Shown: positions 7,760-15,309, numbered from the stretch's first letter. The stretch is 26,306 bases of DNA from JBDNIO01 sp041688215 (GCA_041688215.1 JBDNIO010000191.1:1-26306), one strand, 5' to 3'. The notes: generated by a model from the letters alone, not told the origin. Numbers and translations are program-made.

Positions 7760-7985
7760 ACAGAGTCCCTATTGTGGTAGCACTGAGCTACATTGAAAGG
7801 TGGTTACCCGTAGTTACGGCAAAGGCGAGAAGCTGTTGGTAATCGAGGGCATTCCTTCCATCACTTGCGGTAATTGCGGCAAGTCCTATTTCACTGCCAC
7901 CACTATGCACGAAGTCGAGCGAGTGAAAGCGCATCGCAGGTCTTTAGCGGTTAAACGTCCGGTTGAGGTTGCTGCGTTCTCCTGA
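7749..7985 (+). pseudogene. YgiT-type zinc-finger antitoxin, interrupted by an in-frame TGA
   Basis: From ATG 7749 the frame reads MSSEQSPYCGSTELH, then TGA at 7794-7796, then continues with KVVTRSYGKGEKLLVIEGIP, a second knuckle CGNCGKSYFT and the typical end HRRSLAVKRPVEVAAFS. Family members carry two CxxC knuckles. Here the first has become SPYC, so its first cysteine is lost, and the TGA sits where an arginine codon CGA would fit. A GTG at 7800 could restart translation of the C-terminal 61 residues, but that product would lack the first knuckle. It is the antitoxin half of the broken module and overlaps the toxin remnant. Confidence 0.75.
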
Positions 7986-8100
7986 TGCCCGTCAAATCGT
8001 TTATGCCCGGGGCCCTCCTGCAAGTGAGCAAAAAAGAACCCGGATAGCGGGTACCTGTGGGGGCAAGCGTGTCGCTTAATCGCTGCGCTCGGGCAAGATG

Positions 8101-9012
8101 CTACATATCGTCGTCGCGTTTGCCGGCGCGGGGGTGGGCACGATCGTAGACTTGCGCCAGGTGCTGGAAATCCAGATGGGTGTAAATTTGCGTGGTGCTG
8201 ATGTTGGCGTGGCCGAGCAGTTCCTGCACGGCGCGCAGGTCGCCGCTGGATTCGAGCAGATGCGAGGCGAAGGAGTGGCGCAGTTTGTGGGGGTGCAGGT
8301 TGACGTCCAGGCCGCGCTGGCGCGCCCAGTGTTTTAGCCGCTGCGCAATGCTGCTGCGGCTCAGGCGCGTGCCGCGGTTGCTTACGAATACCGCCTTTTC
8401 ATCCGCGCCCGCGTATTGCCCGCGTATTTTTAACCAGGCCTGCAGGGCGGCGGTCGCTTTGCTGCCCACAGGCAGGCGCCGTTGTTTGTTGCCTTTGCCC
8501 AGGACTTCTACCTCTCGCGCCCGCAGATCCAGGGCATCGGTATCCAGCCCCACGAGTTCAGCCAGGCGCAGCCCGGAGGAGTAGAACAGTTCCATCATGG
8601 CGCGGTCACGAATGGCCAGCGGGTTATCTTCTTCGCCATCCAGTAGCAACGCCACCTGATCCGCATCCAGGGTTTTGGGTAACGGGCGTTGGCGTTTGGG
8701 GGCGCGCACATCCAGCGCCGGGTTGTGCGTGGCCTGACCTTCGCGGATCAGCCAGTTGTAAAAACTGCGCAGGCTGGACAAAAACCGCGCCAGACTGGCC
8801 GGCGAGGCGCCGCGGCGGTGGCGGGCGGCGGCCAGGGCGCGTACGGCGTGGCTATCGAGTGCGGACCATTGCGTTATTGCCTGCTCCTCGCACCAGGTAG
8901 CCGCGGCTTGCAGGTCGCGCTGGTAGTTGGACAGGGTATGCGGCGATGCGCGCCGTTCGTGCTGCAAGTAGCCGCAGAATCCGGCAACTTGCTGGCGCAT
9001 CTCGTGCTCCAC
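8101..9012 (-). CDS. xerC: Tyrosine recombinase XerC
   Basis: With XerD, resolves chromosome dimers at dif through tyrosine-mediated strand exchange. The 303-residue product has the N-terminal SAM-like core-binding domain (about residues 5-95) and the C-terminal catalytic domain. Catalytic residues are visible as Arg149 (SSGLRLAEL), Lys173 (GKGNKQR), His242 and Arg245 (HPHKLRHSFASHLL), His268 (LLGHANISTTQIYTHL) and nucleophile Tyr277. It lies 3 nt after the DUF484 gene in the conserved dapF-DUF484-xerC order, which identifies it as XerC rather than XerD or a phage integrase. Confidence 0.95.
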   Translation of the reverse strand: MEHEMRQQVAGFCGYLQHERRASPHTLSNYQRDLQAAATWCEEQAITQWSALDSHAVRALAAARHRRGASPASLARFLSSLRSFYNWLIREGQATHNPALDVRAPKRQRPLPKTLDADQVALLLDGEEDNPLAIRDRAMMELFYSSGLRLAELVGLDTDALDLRAREVEVLGKGNKQRRLPVGSKATAALQAWLKIRGQYAGADEKAVFVSNRGTRLSRSSIAQRLKHWARQRGLDVNLHPHKLRHSFASHLLESSGDLRAVQELLGHANISTTQIYTHLDFQHLAQVYDRAHPRAGKRDDDM

Positions 9013-9015
9013 GGG

Positions 9016-9726
9016 TTACAGCTTGTTCGCGCCCAGATGCCGCCGGCAGGCGGTGGTGACCAGCTCGCCCATGAGCTCCAGAAACAGAGTGCCCATTTCC
9101 GGCACAAAGCGTTTGGAATCACGGCTGCCCAGAACCAGTACACCGCGCACTTCGGATTTGCCCAATGGAATTAACGCGGCTGACTGGGGCGCCATATCCC
9201 CGGATTCCGGAAACAGCGCCGCGACCTGGCTCGCGCTGAGCGGGCCACAGATGGGTTTGCCGCGCCGGAAGGCATTGGTTACGCCCTCCATCTGGGCGCT
9301 GTCTTTCTGCAGCGGATGAAAACCGCCCACATCGACTTCGTCACCACCGAGTACGCCGATGAAGATAGCGTCTACCGATAATTCCTGATGCACGCAACGG
9401 CGCAAGCCATCGGCCAGGGCTTTGGGGGTATCGGCAGCAATCAGGACGCTGGCGAGGCTGTTCAGATGTTGCACGCGTAGCTCGTTGTCGCGCGCGGTGC
9501 CCATCAGTTGCGTGAGGTTGGCGTGCATTTTCTGGTTTTGCTGACGCAAGCCTTCTACCTGACGTTCAATCAGCGACACGGCGCTGCCGGCGTTATGGCT
9601 GACCTGCAAGGCGTCCAGCACCTGGGGGTAACGTTGCAGGAAGTCCGGGTGGTTTTCCAGATAGGCCGCGATCTCGTTTTCGTCGAGATCAACGACCGGT
9701 TCCTGTTCTGTTTTGGGTTCGCTCAT
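9016..9726 (-). CDS. DUF484 family protein
   Basis: A 236-residue cytoplasmic protein of the DUF484 (YigA) family, which has a GAF-like fold but no established function. Signatures are the N-terminal AAYLENHPDFLQRYPQVLDA, the coiled-coil stretch SLIERQVEGLRQQNQKMHAN, and a C-terminal domain with VLVLGSRDSKRFVPEMGTLF and a closing hydrophobic helix. The family is nearly always found between dapF and xerC, as here, and is presumably co-transcribed with xerC. About 200 bp including a dispersed repeat separate it from dapF. Confidence 0.9.
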   Translation of the reverse strand: MSEPKTEQEPVVDLDENEIAAYLENHPDFLQRYPQVLDALQVSHNAGSAVSLIERQVEGLRQQNQKMHANLTQLMGTARDNELRVQHLNSLASVLIAADTPKALADGLRRCVHQELSVDAIFIGVLGGDEVDVGGFHPLQKDSAQMEGVTNAFRRGKPICGPLSASQVAALFPESGDMAPQSAALIPLGKSEVRGVLVLGSRDSKRFVPEMGTLFLELMGELVTTACRRHLGANKL

Positions 9727-9808
9727 GGGTCTACTCTATCTTATCGTGGCGCCTGGTTTCATGTTCATGTTCAAAAGTTTACTTTATTAGAATCGAAACT
9801 CAGCTACG

Positions 9809-9911
9809 GTCATTGCGAGGAGCCCGAGTGCAGCGAGCTGAACGCAGTGAACGCGACACGGCAATCCAGTAAAGCCAGAGATTGCCACGCGCTTTCAGCG
9901 CCCGCAATGAC
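9809..9911. repeat. Dispersed palindromic element with GTCATTGCG termini
   Basis: Terminal inverted repeats GTCATTGCG (9809-9817) and CGCAATGAC (9903-9911) enclose about 85 bp. Inside is a second inverted pair, GGCAATC/GATTGCC. This CATTGCGAG...CGCAATGAC type is a common intergenic repeat across many bacterial phyla. It has no coding capacity. It sits between dapF and the DUF484 gene and probably separates what was once a tighter operon. Confidence 0.75.
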
Positions 9912-9942
9912 TGTACCTTTGTTTGGACGCTAATCACGAATC

Positions 9943-10776
9943 TTATAAATGAATCTCGCCGTTAAATACATGGGTGGCACCCCCTATTAAATACACCGGT
10001 TGGCCCTCGCCTTGCCATTCCACGTCCAGGTTACCGCCCGGCAGATGCACGTGAACGCGGCTTTCCAGCCTGTGCTGCAAACGCCCTGCGATCATGGCTG
10101 CACAGGCGCCACTGCCGCAGGCGCGGGTTTCGCCCACGCCGCGTTCGTACACGCGCAGCGCGATATTTTCCGCATCAATTACCTGCATGAAGCCTACGTT
10201 AACCCGCGCCGGAAACCGGGGAAGCGACTCGAGTTCCGGGCCGAAGCTGGCTACCGGCGCGGTGTCTACATCCTCGACGCGCAACACTGCGTGCGGGTTG
10301 CCGATAGACAGTGCCTGCACCCTGACTGTATCACCATCAGCCAGCGGTAGATCATAGAAGTCCTCGCGCGCCGGATGGTCCAGCGGGATGTCCGCCGGGG
10401 CAAACGCGGGCACGCCCATTTCCACGCGAATGCGGTTCTCGTCCAGCCATTCCAGCACCATCATGCCGTTGCGCGTTTGCACCACGATGCGGTCCTGGTT
10501 CGACAAGCCCTGCTCCCGCAGAAAGCGCGCCATGCAGCGCGCGCCGTTGCCGCACTGGCCGGACTCGGAGCCATCGGCGTTGTACATGCGATAGAAAAAA
10601 TCGGCATCCGGGCGCGTGGCCGGTTCGGCCACCAGGATCTGATCACAGCCTATGCCCAGACGCCGGTCGCTGATCGCCTGCAACTGTGCAGGGTTCAGAT
10701 CCAGCGCAGCGCGTGTGGCGTCCAGCACCACAAAGTCGTTGCCCAGACCGTGCATTTTTGTGAATTCCAGACGCAT
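9943..10776 (-). CDS. dapF: Diaminopimelate epimerase
   Basis: Interconverts LL- and meso-diaminopimelate without a cofactor, supplying lysine and peptidoglycan precursors. The 277-residue product has the two catalytic cysteines: Cys75 in GQCGNGARCMARF and Cys220 in ETRACGSGACAA. The N-terminal KMHGLGNDFVVLD is the family hallmark, and the substrate-binding segment SIGNPHAVLRVEDV is present. It lies upstream of the DUF484 gene and xerC and 15 nt after the copper chaperone gene on the same strand, so a shared transcript with the chaperone is likely. Confidence 0.97.
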   Translation of the reverse strand: MRLEFTKMHGLGNDFVVLDATRAALDLNPAQLQAISDRRLGIGCDQILVAEPATRPDADFFYRMYNADGSESGQCGNGARCMARFLREQGLSNQDRIVVQTRNGMMVLEWLDENRIRVEMGVPAFAPADIPLDHPAREDFYDLPLADGDTVRVQALSIGNPHAVLRVEDVDTAPVASFGPELESLPRFPARVNVGFMQVIDAENIALRVYERGVGETRACGSGACAAMIAGRLQHRLESRVHVHLPGGNLDVEWQGEGQPVYLIGGATHVFNGEIHL

Positions 10777-10791
10777 TTTTTTACGCGTATC

Positions 10792-11274
10792 TTACTTGCC
10801 GGATACATTGTCGCGCACCGGCTTGGCGCTGCGAACTTCTGCTTTGACAACGGTACGCGCACGATCGACGCCGCAGGTAAATTCCAGTTGCACGCGGTCG
10901 CCGTCCTCGTAACGCAGGCGCGGCTGGAATAGCATCAGGTGCTTGCCGCCGGCTTTGAATTCCGCGCCCGAGCGCGGCGGTATATGCAGGCTATCCAGCG
11001 CCTGCATGCTGGTTCTGCCATCCTTGCTTACGGTTTCGTGCATCTCCACACGGGCAAAATCGGGGCTCTGAACAGCGTGTACCACAATACCCTTGCCAGC
11101 GCTGTTGAAGGCTTCAAAATAGCCTGCCTGCACGCCTGCGGCTGGTGGCGCTTCGCGAATCCATACGTTGGAAACTTCCAGGCCTCCGCAATCTTCTGCA
11201 TCTTCGTAGGTGCAGCCGGCCAGGCCGGCGACGGCGATCTGGGTGGCAATCATCAACAGGGTGGTTGCTTTCAT
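10792..11274 (-). CDS. PCuAC-family periplasmic copper chaperone, lipoprotein
   Basis: A 160-residue protein with a signal peptide ending in lipobox LAGC (lipidated Cys21), so membrane-anchored on the periplasmic side. The PCuAC copper(I) motif H-X10-M-X21-H-X-M is complete: His79 in VEMHETVSKDG, Met90, His112 and Met114 in GGKHLML. Family members deliver copper to cytochrome oxidase CuA sites. The N-terminal part contains VSNVWIREAPPAAGVQAGYF, also typical. It is divergent from a MerC-family gene, which suggests a metal-handling theme, and dapF follows 15 nt downstream. Confidence 0.9.
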   Translation of the reverse strand: MKATTLLMIATQIAVAGLAGCTYEDAEDCGGLEVSNVWIREAPPAAGVQAGYFEAFNSAGKGIVVHAVQSPDFARVEMHETVSKDGRTSMQALDSLHIPPRSGAEFKAGGKHLMLFQPRLRYEDGDRVQLEFTCGVDRARTVVKAEVRSAKPVRDNVSGK

Positions 11275-11394
11275 AGGCTGGGTCCGCAGGAATCTGGTTA
11301 CAGATGGTTTATACTATGCTGCTTATATTGTCGCACTATCCGGCACTGCGTCGCGATAGACGCCAGCTGTCAACAACCCCGGGAAGCCTGTGCC

Positions 11395-11796
11395 TTGAGC
11401 AGCGCCACCAACAAATTAGACAAGCTCGCCCTGGTTTTTTCTGCGGTGTGTCTGGTGCATTGCCTGATGCTGCCGCTGGCGGTAACGCTGTTGCCGCTAC
11501 TCGGCAGCACCCTGTTTACGCACGAGCAATTTCACCAACTCATGCTCATTGTTGTGCTGCCCACCAGCATCGGCGCGTTTGCGCTGGGTTGCCGGGAACA
11601 CCGGCAGGGCTCGGTGGCGATTATTGGCGGGCTTGGGCTGGCGCTGCTGATCGTTGCGGCGTTTGCCGTGGGCTCTGCCTGGGGTAATCAGGCTGAACAG
11701 ATTATTACCATCATCGGCGGGCTGGTGCTGGCGATCGCGCATATCCAGAACTTCAACTATTGCCGGCATGCGCGTTGCGAAGGACATCATGGATAA
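11395..11796 (+). CDS. MerC-family integral membrane protein
   Basis: About 133 residues with four predicted transmembrane segments. The first holds the metal-binding motif in CLVHCLMLPLAVTLLPLLG, characteristic of MerC domains, which in mercury-resistance operons carry Hg(II) inward. The C terminus NYCRHARCEGHHG is rich in Cys and His. No mer genes are nearby, so the substrate is unknown. I start at TTG 11395 (protein begins LSSATNKLDK) because upstream in-frame sequence is only the complement of the copper chaperone gene; the start is uncertain. It overlaps the next gene by 8 nt. Confidence 0.8.
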   Translation: MSSATNKLDKLALVFSAVCLVHCLMLPLAVTLLPLLGSTLFTHEQFHQLMLIVVLPTSIGAFALGCREHRQGSVAIIGGLGLALLIVAAFAVGSAWGNQAEQIITIIGGLVLAIAHIQNFNYCRHARCEGHHG

Positions 11797-12052
11797 AAAG
11801 CTGCTGGACATTCTCGTATGCCCCGCCACCGGCGCCGCGCTGGAACTGCTGGACGATGGCAGGCGCGAAGAAATCAATACGCAAATCAGCGCCGGCAGCC
11901 TGCGCTACGCCGACGGCAGCCCCGTAAAGGAAACCCTGCAAGCGGGACTGCTAACCAGCGATGGCCATAGCATTTATCGCGTGGATAACGGCATACCCGT
12001 CATGCTGCCCGATCGCGGCATCGTGTGCGAAAACAAAGGCAAGTCCCCGTAG
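11789..12052 (+). CDS. Trm112/UPF0434-family small protein
   Basis: An 87-residue protein starting MDKKLLDILVCPATGAALEL and containing SIYRVDNGIPVMLPD, both classic for this family, which gives small partners of methyltransferases in eukaryotes and archaea. Most bacterial members carry a CPxCK-type knuckle. Here the second cysteine is absent (CPATG), and an insertion of about 25 residues before the conserved SDGHSIYRV stretch makes it longer than the usual ~60 residues. It overlaps the MerC-family gene by 8 nt, indicating translational coupling, though no functional link is known. Confidence 0.85.
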   Translation: MDKKLLDILVCPATGAALELLDDGRREEINTQISAGSLRYADGSPVKETLQAGLLTSDGHSIYRVDNGIPVMLPDRGIVCENKGKSP

Positions 12053-12080
12053 CGTCCTGAGTCTGACGTTCATTTAAGAT

Positions 12081-12187
12081 ATTTCGAGTGGATTTTTTTG
12101 CAAGACAAGGCGCAATAACGAGGCATAGTCGTAACTATGGCGAGGCGTTGCAACGCGGTATTGCGAAAAAAGACGCCGAAATAAATC
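12081..12187. repeat. Long imperfect palindrome downstream of the Trm112-like gene
   Basis: The outer arms are ATTTCG/CGAAAT and GATTT/AAATC, inner arms CGCAATA/TATTGCG, and the centre is CATAGT-CGTA-ACTATG (12124-12139). The whole could fold into one branched hairpin of about 107 nt. It has no credible reading frame. This looks like a non-autonomous repeat element, but I see no second copy in the window. Confidence 0.5.
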
Positions 12188-12205
12188 AAATTGAATTTCG
12201 ACCAA

Positions 12206-12262
12206 CGGGGTATGAAACCCCGCAGGGCGACCAAAGGGGAGAATCACGATTCTCCCCTTTGG
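12206..12262. terminator. Two strong hairpins, probable bidirectional terminator
   Basis: The first hairpin has arms CGGGGT/ACCCCG (12206-12222). The second has perfect 14-bp arms CCAAAGGGGAGAAT and ATTCTCCCCTTTGG around CACG (12231-12262). The A and T runs flanking the GC stem resemble a weak intrinsic terminator. It separates the MerC/Trm112-like pair from the queD-like gene. It could alternatively be part of the repeat element beginning at 12081. Confidence 0.45.
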
Positions 12263-12341
12263 AAACCCCATCGCGCAGACCCCGCGGCAAGCCACGGGAA
12301 ATTTTTAGGATTAAACGAACCTTGGATTCAGGGCGCTGACC

Positions 12342-13187
12342 TTGCAGCCGCAACTCTTTGTCAAGCAGCTAACCGTTATTGATTGCGCGCTGCTCGTGCC
12401 GGCGCGCGGCCTGGTGGGCGCGAGCTGGATTGTCGATGTCGTACTCGCAGGTGAACTGAACAGCCAGGGCATGCTGTTCGACTTTGGCCCGGCCAAGCGC
12501 GAGATCAAGCGCATTATCGATGCGCAGGCGGACCACAAACTTATCCTGGCGCAGGCAGACACCCACTTGCAATGGCAGCAAACCGCTAACGACGTGGCAC
12601 TGGACTACGTAGACGAGCAGGACCACCGCCTGAGCCTGCATTCCCCGCGTCAGGCTTTTTGTGTGCTGCCGGGCAATCGGGCAGACAAGCCCGTTCTGGC
12701 GCGCTTGCTGGAAAACGAAATAGCCGCGGCCATGCCGGCGAATGTACAAAGCGTACAAGTCCAGCTGCACGACGAAGCAATAGACGGCGTCGCTTACGCC
12801 TACTGCCACGGCCTGAAAAAGCACGATGGCAACTGCCAGCGCATTGCCCACGGTCACCGCTCGCGTATCGAGATATTCGCCAACGGGCAACGCAGACCGG
12901 CGCGCGAAAAACGCTGGGCCGAGCGCTGGCAGGACATTTACCTCGGCAACCGCGAAGATCTGCAATCCGATCTACAAGACGCACGCTACCGCTTTGCCTA
13001 TACCGCCGAACAGGGCCGGTTTGAAATTGAACTTGATGCCTCCCGATGCGTGCTGCTCAATGCCGAAAGCACGGTGGAAAACATCGCCATGCATATCGCC
13101 AAAGAATTGAACAAGGCCGAGCCGAAAATGGATTTCGAAGTCCACGCCTATGAGGGCGTAAATAAAGGCGCCATCGCGCAGCTGTAG
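12342..13187 (+). CDS. queD: 6-carboxytetrahydropterin synthase-like protein (tandem PTPS domains)
   Basis: PTPS-fold enzymes of this group convert 7,8-dihydroneopterin triphosphate to 6-carboxytetrahydropterin on the way to queuosine. The 281-residue product is about twice the length of E. coli QueD, with two PTPS-like parts: an N-terminal one starting LFVKQLTVIDCALL and containing MLFDFGPAKREIKRIID, and a C-terminal one with HGLKKHDGNCQRIAHGHRSR. The latter holds the cysteine and histidines expected of the active and zinc sites. This long form occurs in Pseudomonas and relatives. No ATG is available; I use TTG at 12342, preceded by AGGG at suitable spacing. The symbol follows common usage for the long form, and activity is not proven. 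Confidence 0.8.
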   Translation: MQPQLFVKQLTVIDCALLVPARGLVGASWIVDVVLAGELNSQGMLFDFGPAKREIKRIIDAQADHKLILAQADTHLQWQQTANDVALDYVDEQDHRLSLHSPRQAFCVLPGNRADKPVLARLLENEIAAAMPANVQSVQVQLHDEAIDGVAYAYCHGLKKHDGNCQRIAHGHRSRIEIFANGQRRPAREKRWAERWQDIYLGNREDLQSDLQDARYRFAYTAEQGRFEIELDASRCVLLNAESTVENIAMHIAKELNKAEPKMDFEVHAYEGVNKGAIAQL

Positions 13188-13277
13188 GGCAGGCGTGTCG
13201 CTTGCCTGAACCACGGCAAGATGCAATCTTGCCCTACAAGTCGAAAGCCTGAAACAGGGCAAGATATAATCTTGCCC
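13182..13277. repeat. Tandem REP-like palindromes of the GTAGGGCAAG/CTTGCCCTAC family
   Basis: One unit runs from CTGTAGGGCAGGC at 13182, overlapping the queD stop codon, to TCTTGCCCTACAAG near 13240. A second, shorter hairpin has arms GGGCAAGAT/ATCTTGCCC around ATA (13257-13277). A complete member lies at 24083-24132, and partial ones at about 8076-8098 and 20438-20461. These are dispersed extragenic palindromes. Here they fill the whole gap between queD and pyrC. Confidence 0.7.
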
Positions 13278-13299
13278 TACAAGACAAGCCGGAACAGTA

Positions 13300-14640
13300 A
13301 TGACCGATATTCTCATCACCAACGCGCGCCTGGTAAACGAGAACCGCATCGTGGAGACCGATGTGCTGATTCGCGCCGGGCGCTTCGAAAAAATCGCACC
13401 GCAAATTACCGCGCCGGAAAACGCGCAGGTCATAGACGCCGAAGGCCGGCATCTGCTACCGGGCATGATTGACGATCAGGTGCATTTCCGCGAACCCGGC
13501 CTCACCCACAAGGCCGAAATCGCCACCGAATCGGCGGCCTGCGTGGCCGGCGGTATTACCAGCTTTATGGAAATGCCGAACGTGAAGCCGCCCACCACGG
13601 ACCAGGCCGCGCTTACGGAAAAAAAGGCGCGCGCGGCGGATCGTTCGCTGGCCAATTACGCATTTTATTTAGGCGCAACCAACGACAACATCGAGGCCAT
13701 CCGCAGTCTTGACCCACGCGAGGCCTGCGGGATCAAGGTGTTCATGGGCTCATCCACCGGCAATATGCTGGTGGACGACGACGACGCCTTGCATGCCATT
13801 TTCGCAGCCGCGCGCGTGCCGGTAATTACCCACTGCGAGGACACGCCCACCATCCAGGCCAACGAAGCCGCCGCGCGCAAAAAATACGGCGAAGACGTAC
13901 CCATGTGGGAGCATCCCAACATCCGCTCGGAAGAGGCCTGCTACAAATCCTCCAGCAAGGCGGTGGCGCTGGCGAAGGAACACGGCACACAGCTGCACGT
14001 TATTCATTTAACTACCGCACGCGAACTGGAATTACTAACGCCCGGCCCGGTCGCAGGCAAGCAGATTACTTCCGAGGCCTGCGTGCACCACCTGTGGTTT
14101 GACGAATCTGATTACGCCGAAAAAGGCACGCTTATCCGCTGCAATCCCGCGATTAAAAAAGCCTCCGATCGCGAAGCGCTGTTAAAAGCCGTGGTAGAAG
14201 ACCGTATCGACGTAATCGCCACCGACCACGCCCCGCACCTGTGGGACGAAAAACAATCCACCTATTTCAACGCGCCCTCCGGCCTGCCACTGGTCCAGCA
14301 CGCCATGCTCACCTGCCTGGAGCACGTGCACCGCGGCGTGTTTGACCTGGAACTGGTCGTGCGCAAAACCGCGCATGCGGTAGCCGAGCGTTTCAATGTG
14401 TCTGAACGCGGCTATGTGCGTGAAGGCTACTGGGCGGATTGCGTACTGGTGGATATGCAGACGCCCACGCCCGTCGATACCCAAACGCTGTATTCAAAAT
14501 GCGGCTGGTCGCCTTTCGCCGGCACAACGTTCCAGTCCAGCATTATCGCGACGGTGGTATCCGGCACGCTGGCATATCATAATGGTAAGGTTAATACTGC
14601 CTGCCGGGGCCAAGCCCTGGCGTTCCAACGCAAGCGATAG
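13300..14640 (+). CDS. pyrC: Dihydroorotase (long type, amidohydrolase superfamily)
   Basis: Cyclises carbamoyl aspartate to dihydroorotate in pyrimidine synthesis. The 446-residue protein has the amidohydrolase metal site: DDQVHFREPG (residues 58-67), Lys146 in GIKVFMGSSTGNML as candidate carboxylated lysine, His178 in ITHCED, His233 or His236 in LHVIHLTTA, and Asp309 in ATDHAPH. The usual HxH of the first strand is QxH here (Gln60, His62). I recall this DDQVHFREPGLTHK form from a recognised dihydroorotase subgroup, common in Bacteroidetes, so activity is still expected. It is followed 9 nt later by fur. Confidence 0.9.
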   Translation: MTDILITNARLVNENRIVETDVLIRAGRFEKIAPQITAPENAQVIDAEGRHLLPGMIDDQVHFREPGLTHKAEIATESAACVAGGITSFMEMPNVKPPTTDQAALTEKKARAADRSLANYAFYLGATNDNIEAIRSLDPREACGIKVFMGSSTGNMLVDDDDALHAIFAAARVPVITHCEDTPTIQANEAAARKKYGEDVPMWEHPNIRSEEACYKSSSKAVALAKEHGTQLHVIHLTTARELELLTPGPVAGKQITSEACVHHLWFDESDYAEKGTLIRCNPAIKKASDREALLKAVVEDRIDVIATDHAPHLWDEKQSTYFNAPSGLPLVQHAMLTCLEHVHRGVFDLELVVRKTAHAVAERFNVSERGYVREGYWADCVLVDMQTPTPVDTQTLYSKCGWSPFAGTTFQSSIIATVVSGTLAYHNGKVNTACRGQALAFQRKR

Positions 14641-14649
14641 GTTTTATAC

Positions 14650-15090
14650 ATGGCAATGGAAACCGGTGATCTGCGCAAGGTCGGCTTGAAAGCTACCCTG
14701 CCCCGTCTGAAAATTCTGGAAGTAATGCAGGCGCACCGCGAGGCGCATCTGTCTGCGGAAGACGTTTACCGTCTGCTGCTGGATGAAGATGAAGACGTCG
14801 GCTTGGCCACCATTTACCGCGTGCTTGCGCAGTTTGAAGGCGCCGGCCTGGTTGTGCGCCGGCATTTTGAAGAAGGCCACGCCCTGTTCGAGCTTACCGA
14901 CATCGGCCCGCACGACCATCTGGTATGCGTGCAATGCGATTACGTGGAAGAATTCTACGACGAAAAACTGGCGGAACGTCTGAACCAAATCGCCGATAAA
15001 AGTGATTTTTCCATCGCCAACCACACGCTGGTAATCTACGGCACCTGCAACCGCCCGGAATGCCCCAGCGGCAAGCGCCGGAATAGTTGA
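14650..15090 (+). CDS. fur: Ferric uptake regulator Fur
   Basis: An iron-sensing repressor of 146 residues. The N-terminal winged helix is very close to E. coli Fur: RKVGLKATLPRLKILEVM, AEDVYRLLLDEDEDVGLATI and YRVLAQFEGAGLVVRRHFEE. The metal-binding dimerisation domain has PHDHLVCVQCDYVEEF, and the C-terminal cysteine pair appears in GTCNRPECPSG. This fits Fur better than Zur or PerR. It lies only 9 nt after pyrC, an unusual partner, so it may be read from the pyrC promoter as well as its own. A possible Fur site precedes the porin gene at 16679-16697. Confidence 0.94.
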   Translation: MAMETGDLRKVGLKATLPRLKILEVMQAHREAHLSAEDVYRLLLDEDEDVGLATIYRVLAQFEGAGLVVRRHFEEGHALFELTDIGPHDHLVCVQCDYVEEFYDEKLAERLNQIADKSDFSIANHTLVIYGTCNRPECPSGKRRNS

Positions 15091-15124
15091 CAATAATCTA
15101 GTGGGCTGTTCCATTAATAAGTTT

Positions 15125-15211
15125 CGTCATTCCGGGCGTGCTCGCGACGCGAGTACGACCCGGAACCCATGCTATGACTAGGCATGGATTCCTGCTTCCG
15201 CGGGAATGACG
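15125..15211. repeat. Dispersed repeat with CGTCATTCC/GGAATGACG termini
   Basis: Terminal inverted repeats CGTCATTCC (15125-15133) and GGAATGACG (15203-15211) enclose inner palindromic parts (CTCGCGACGCGAG; GGAACCCATGC with GCATGGATTCC). This is a widespread proteobacterial intergenic repeat type. A second member lies at 26194-26277. It occupies the gap between fur and sat. A further small hairpin GCCCGT/ACGGGC lies at about 15268-15282, in the sat leader. Confidence 0.7.
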
Positions 15212-15309
15212 GCGTTGATTTTATAAGGTTATTTACGGAAAACCACACTAGCGCAAATTTTTCGCGCCCGTAAAACGGGCTGGTCACCTCCAATTTACAA
15301 AGATACCTT

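Noticed and set aside
7794..7796. In-frame TGA of the zinc-finger gene as a selenocysteine codon
   Set aside because: The family has no conserved Cys or Sec at this position, no SECIS-like hairpin is evident right after it, and the partner gene and the first zinc knuckle are also damaged.
8689..9174. 161-codon plus-strand frame across xerC and the DUF484 gene
   Set aside because: It is a shadow of two well-supported minus-strand genes and shows no recognisable domain.
10939..11394. Long plus-strand extension of the MerC frame upstream of 11395
   Set aside because: It is antisense to the copper chaperone gene and has no membrane or family features; the MerC domain begins after 11395.
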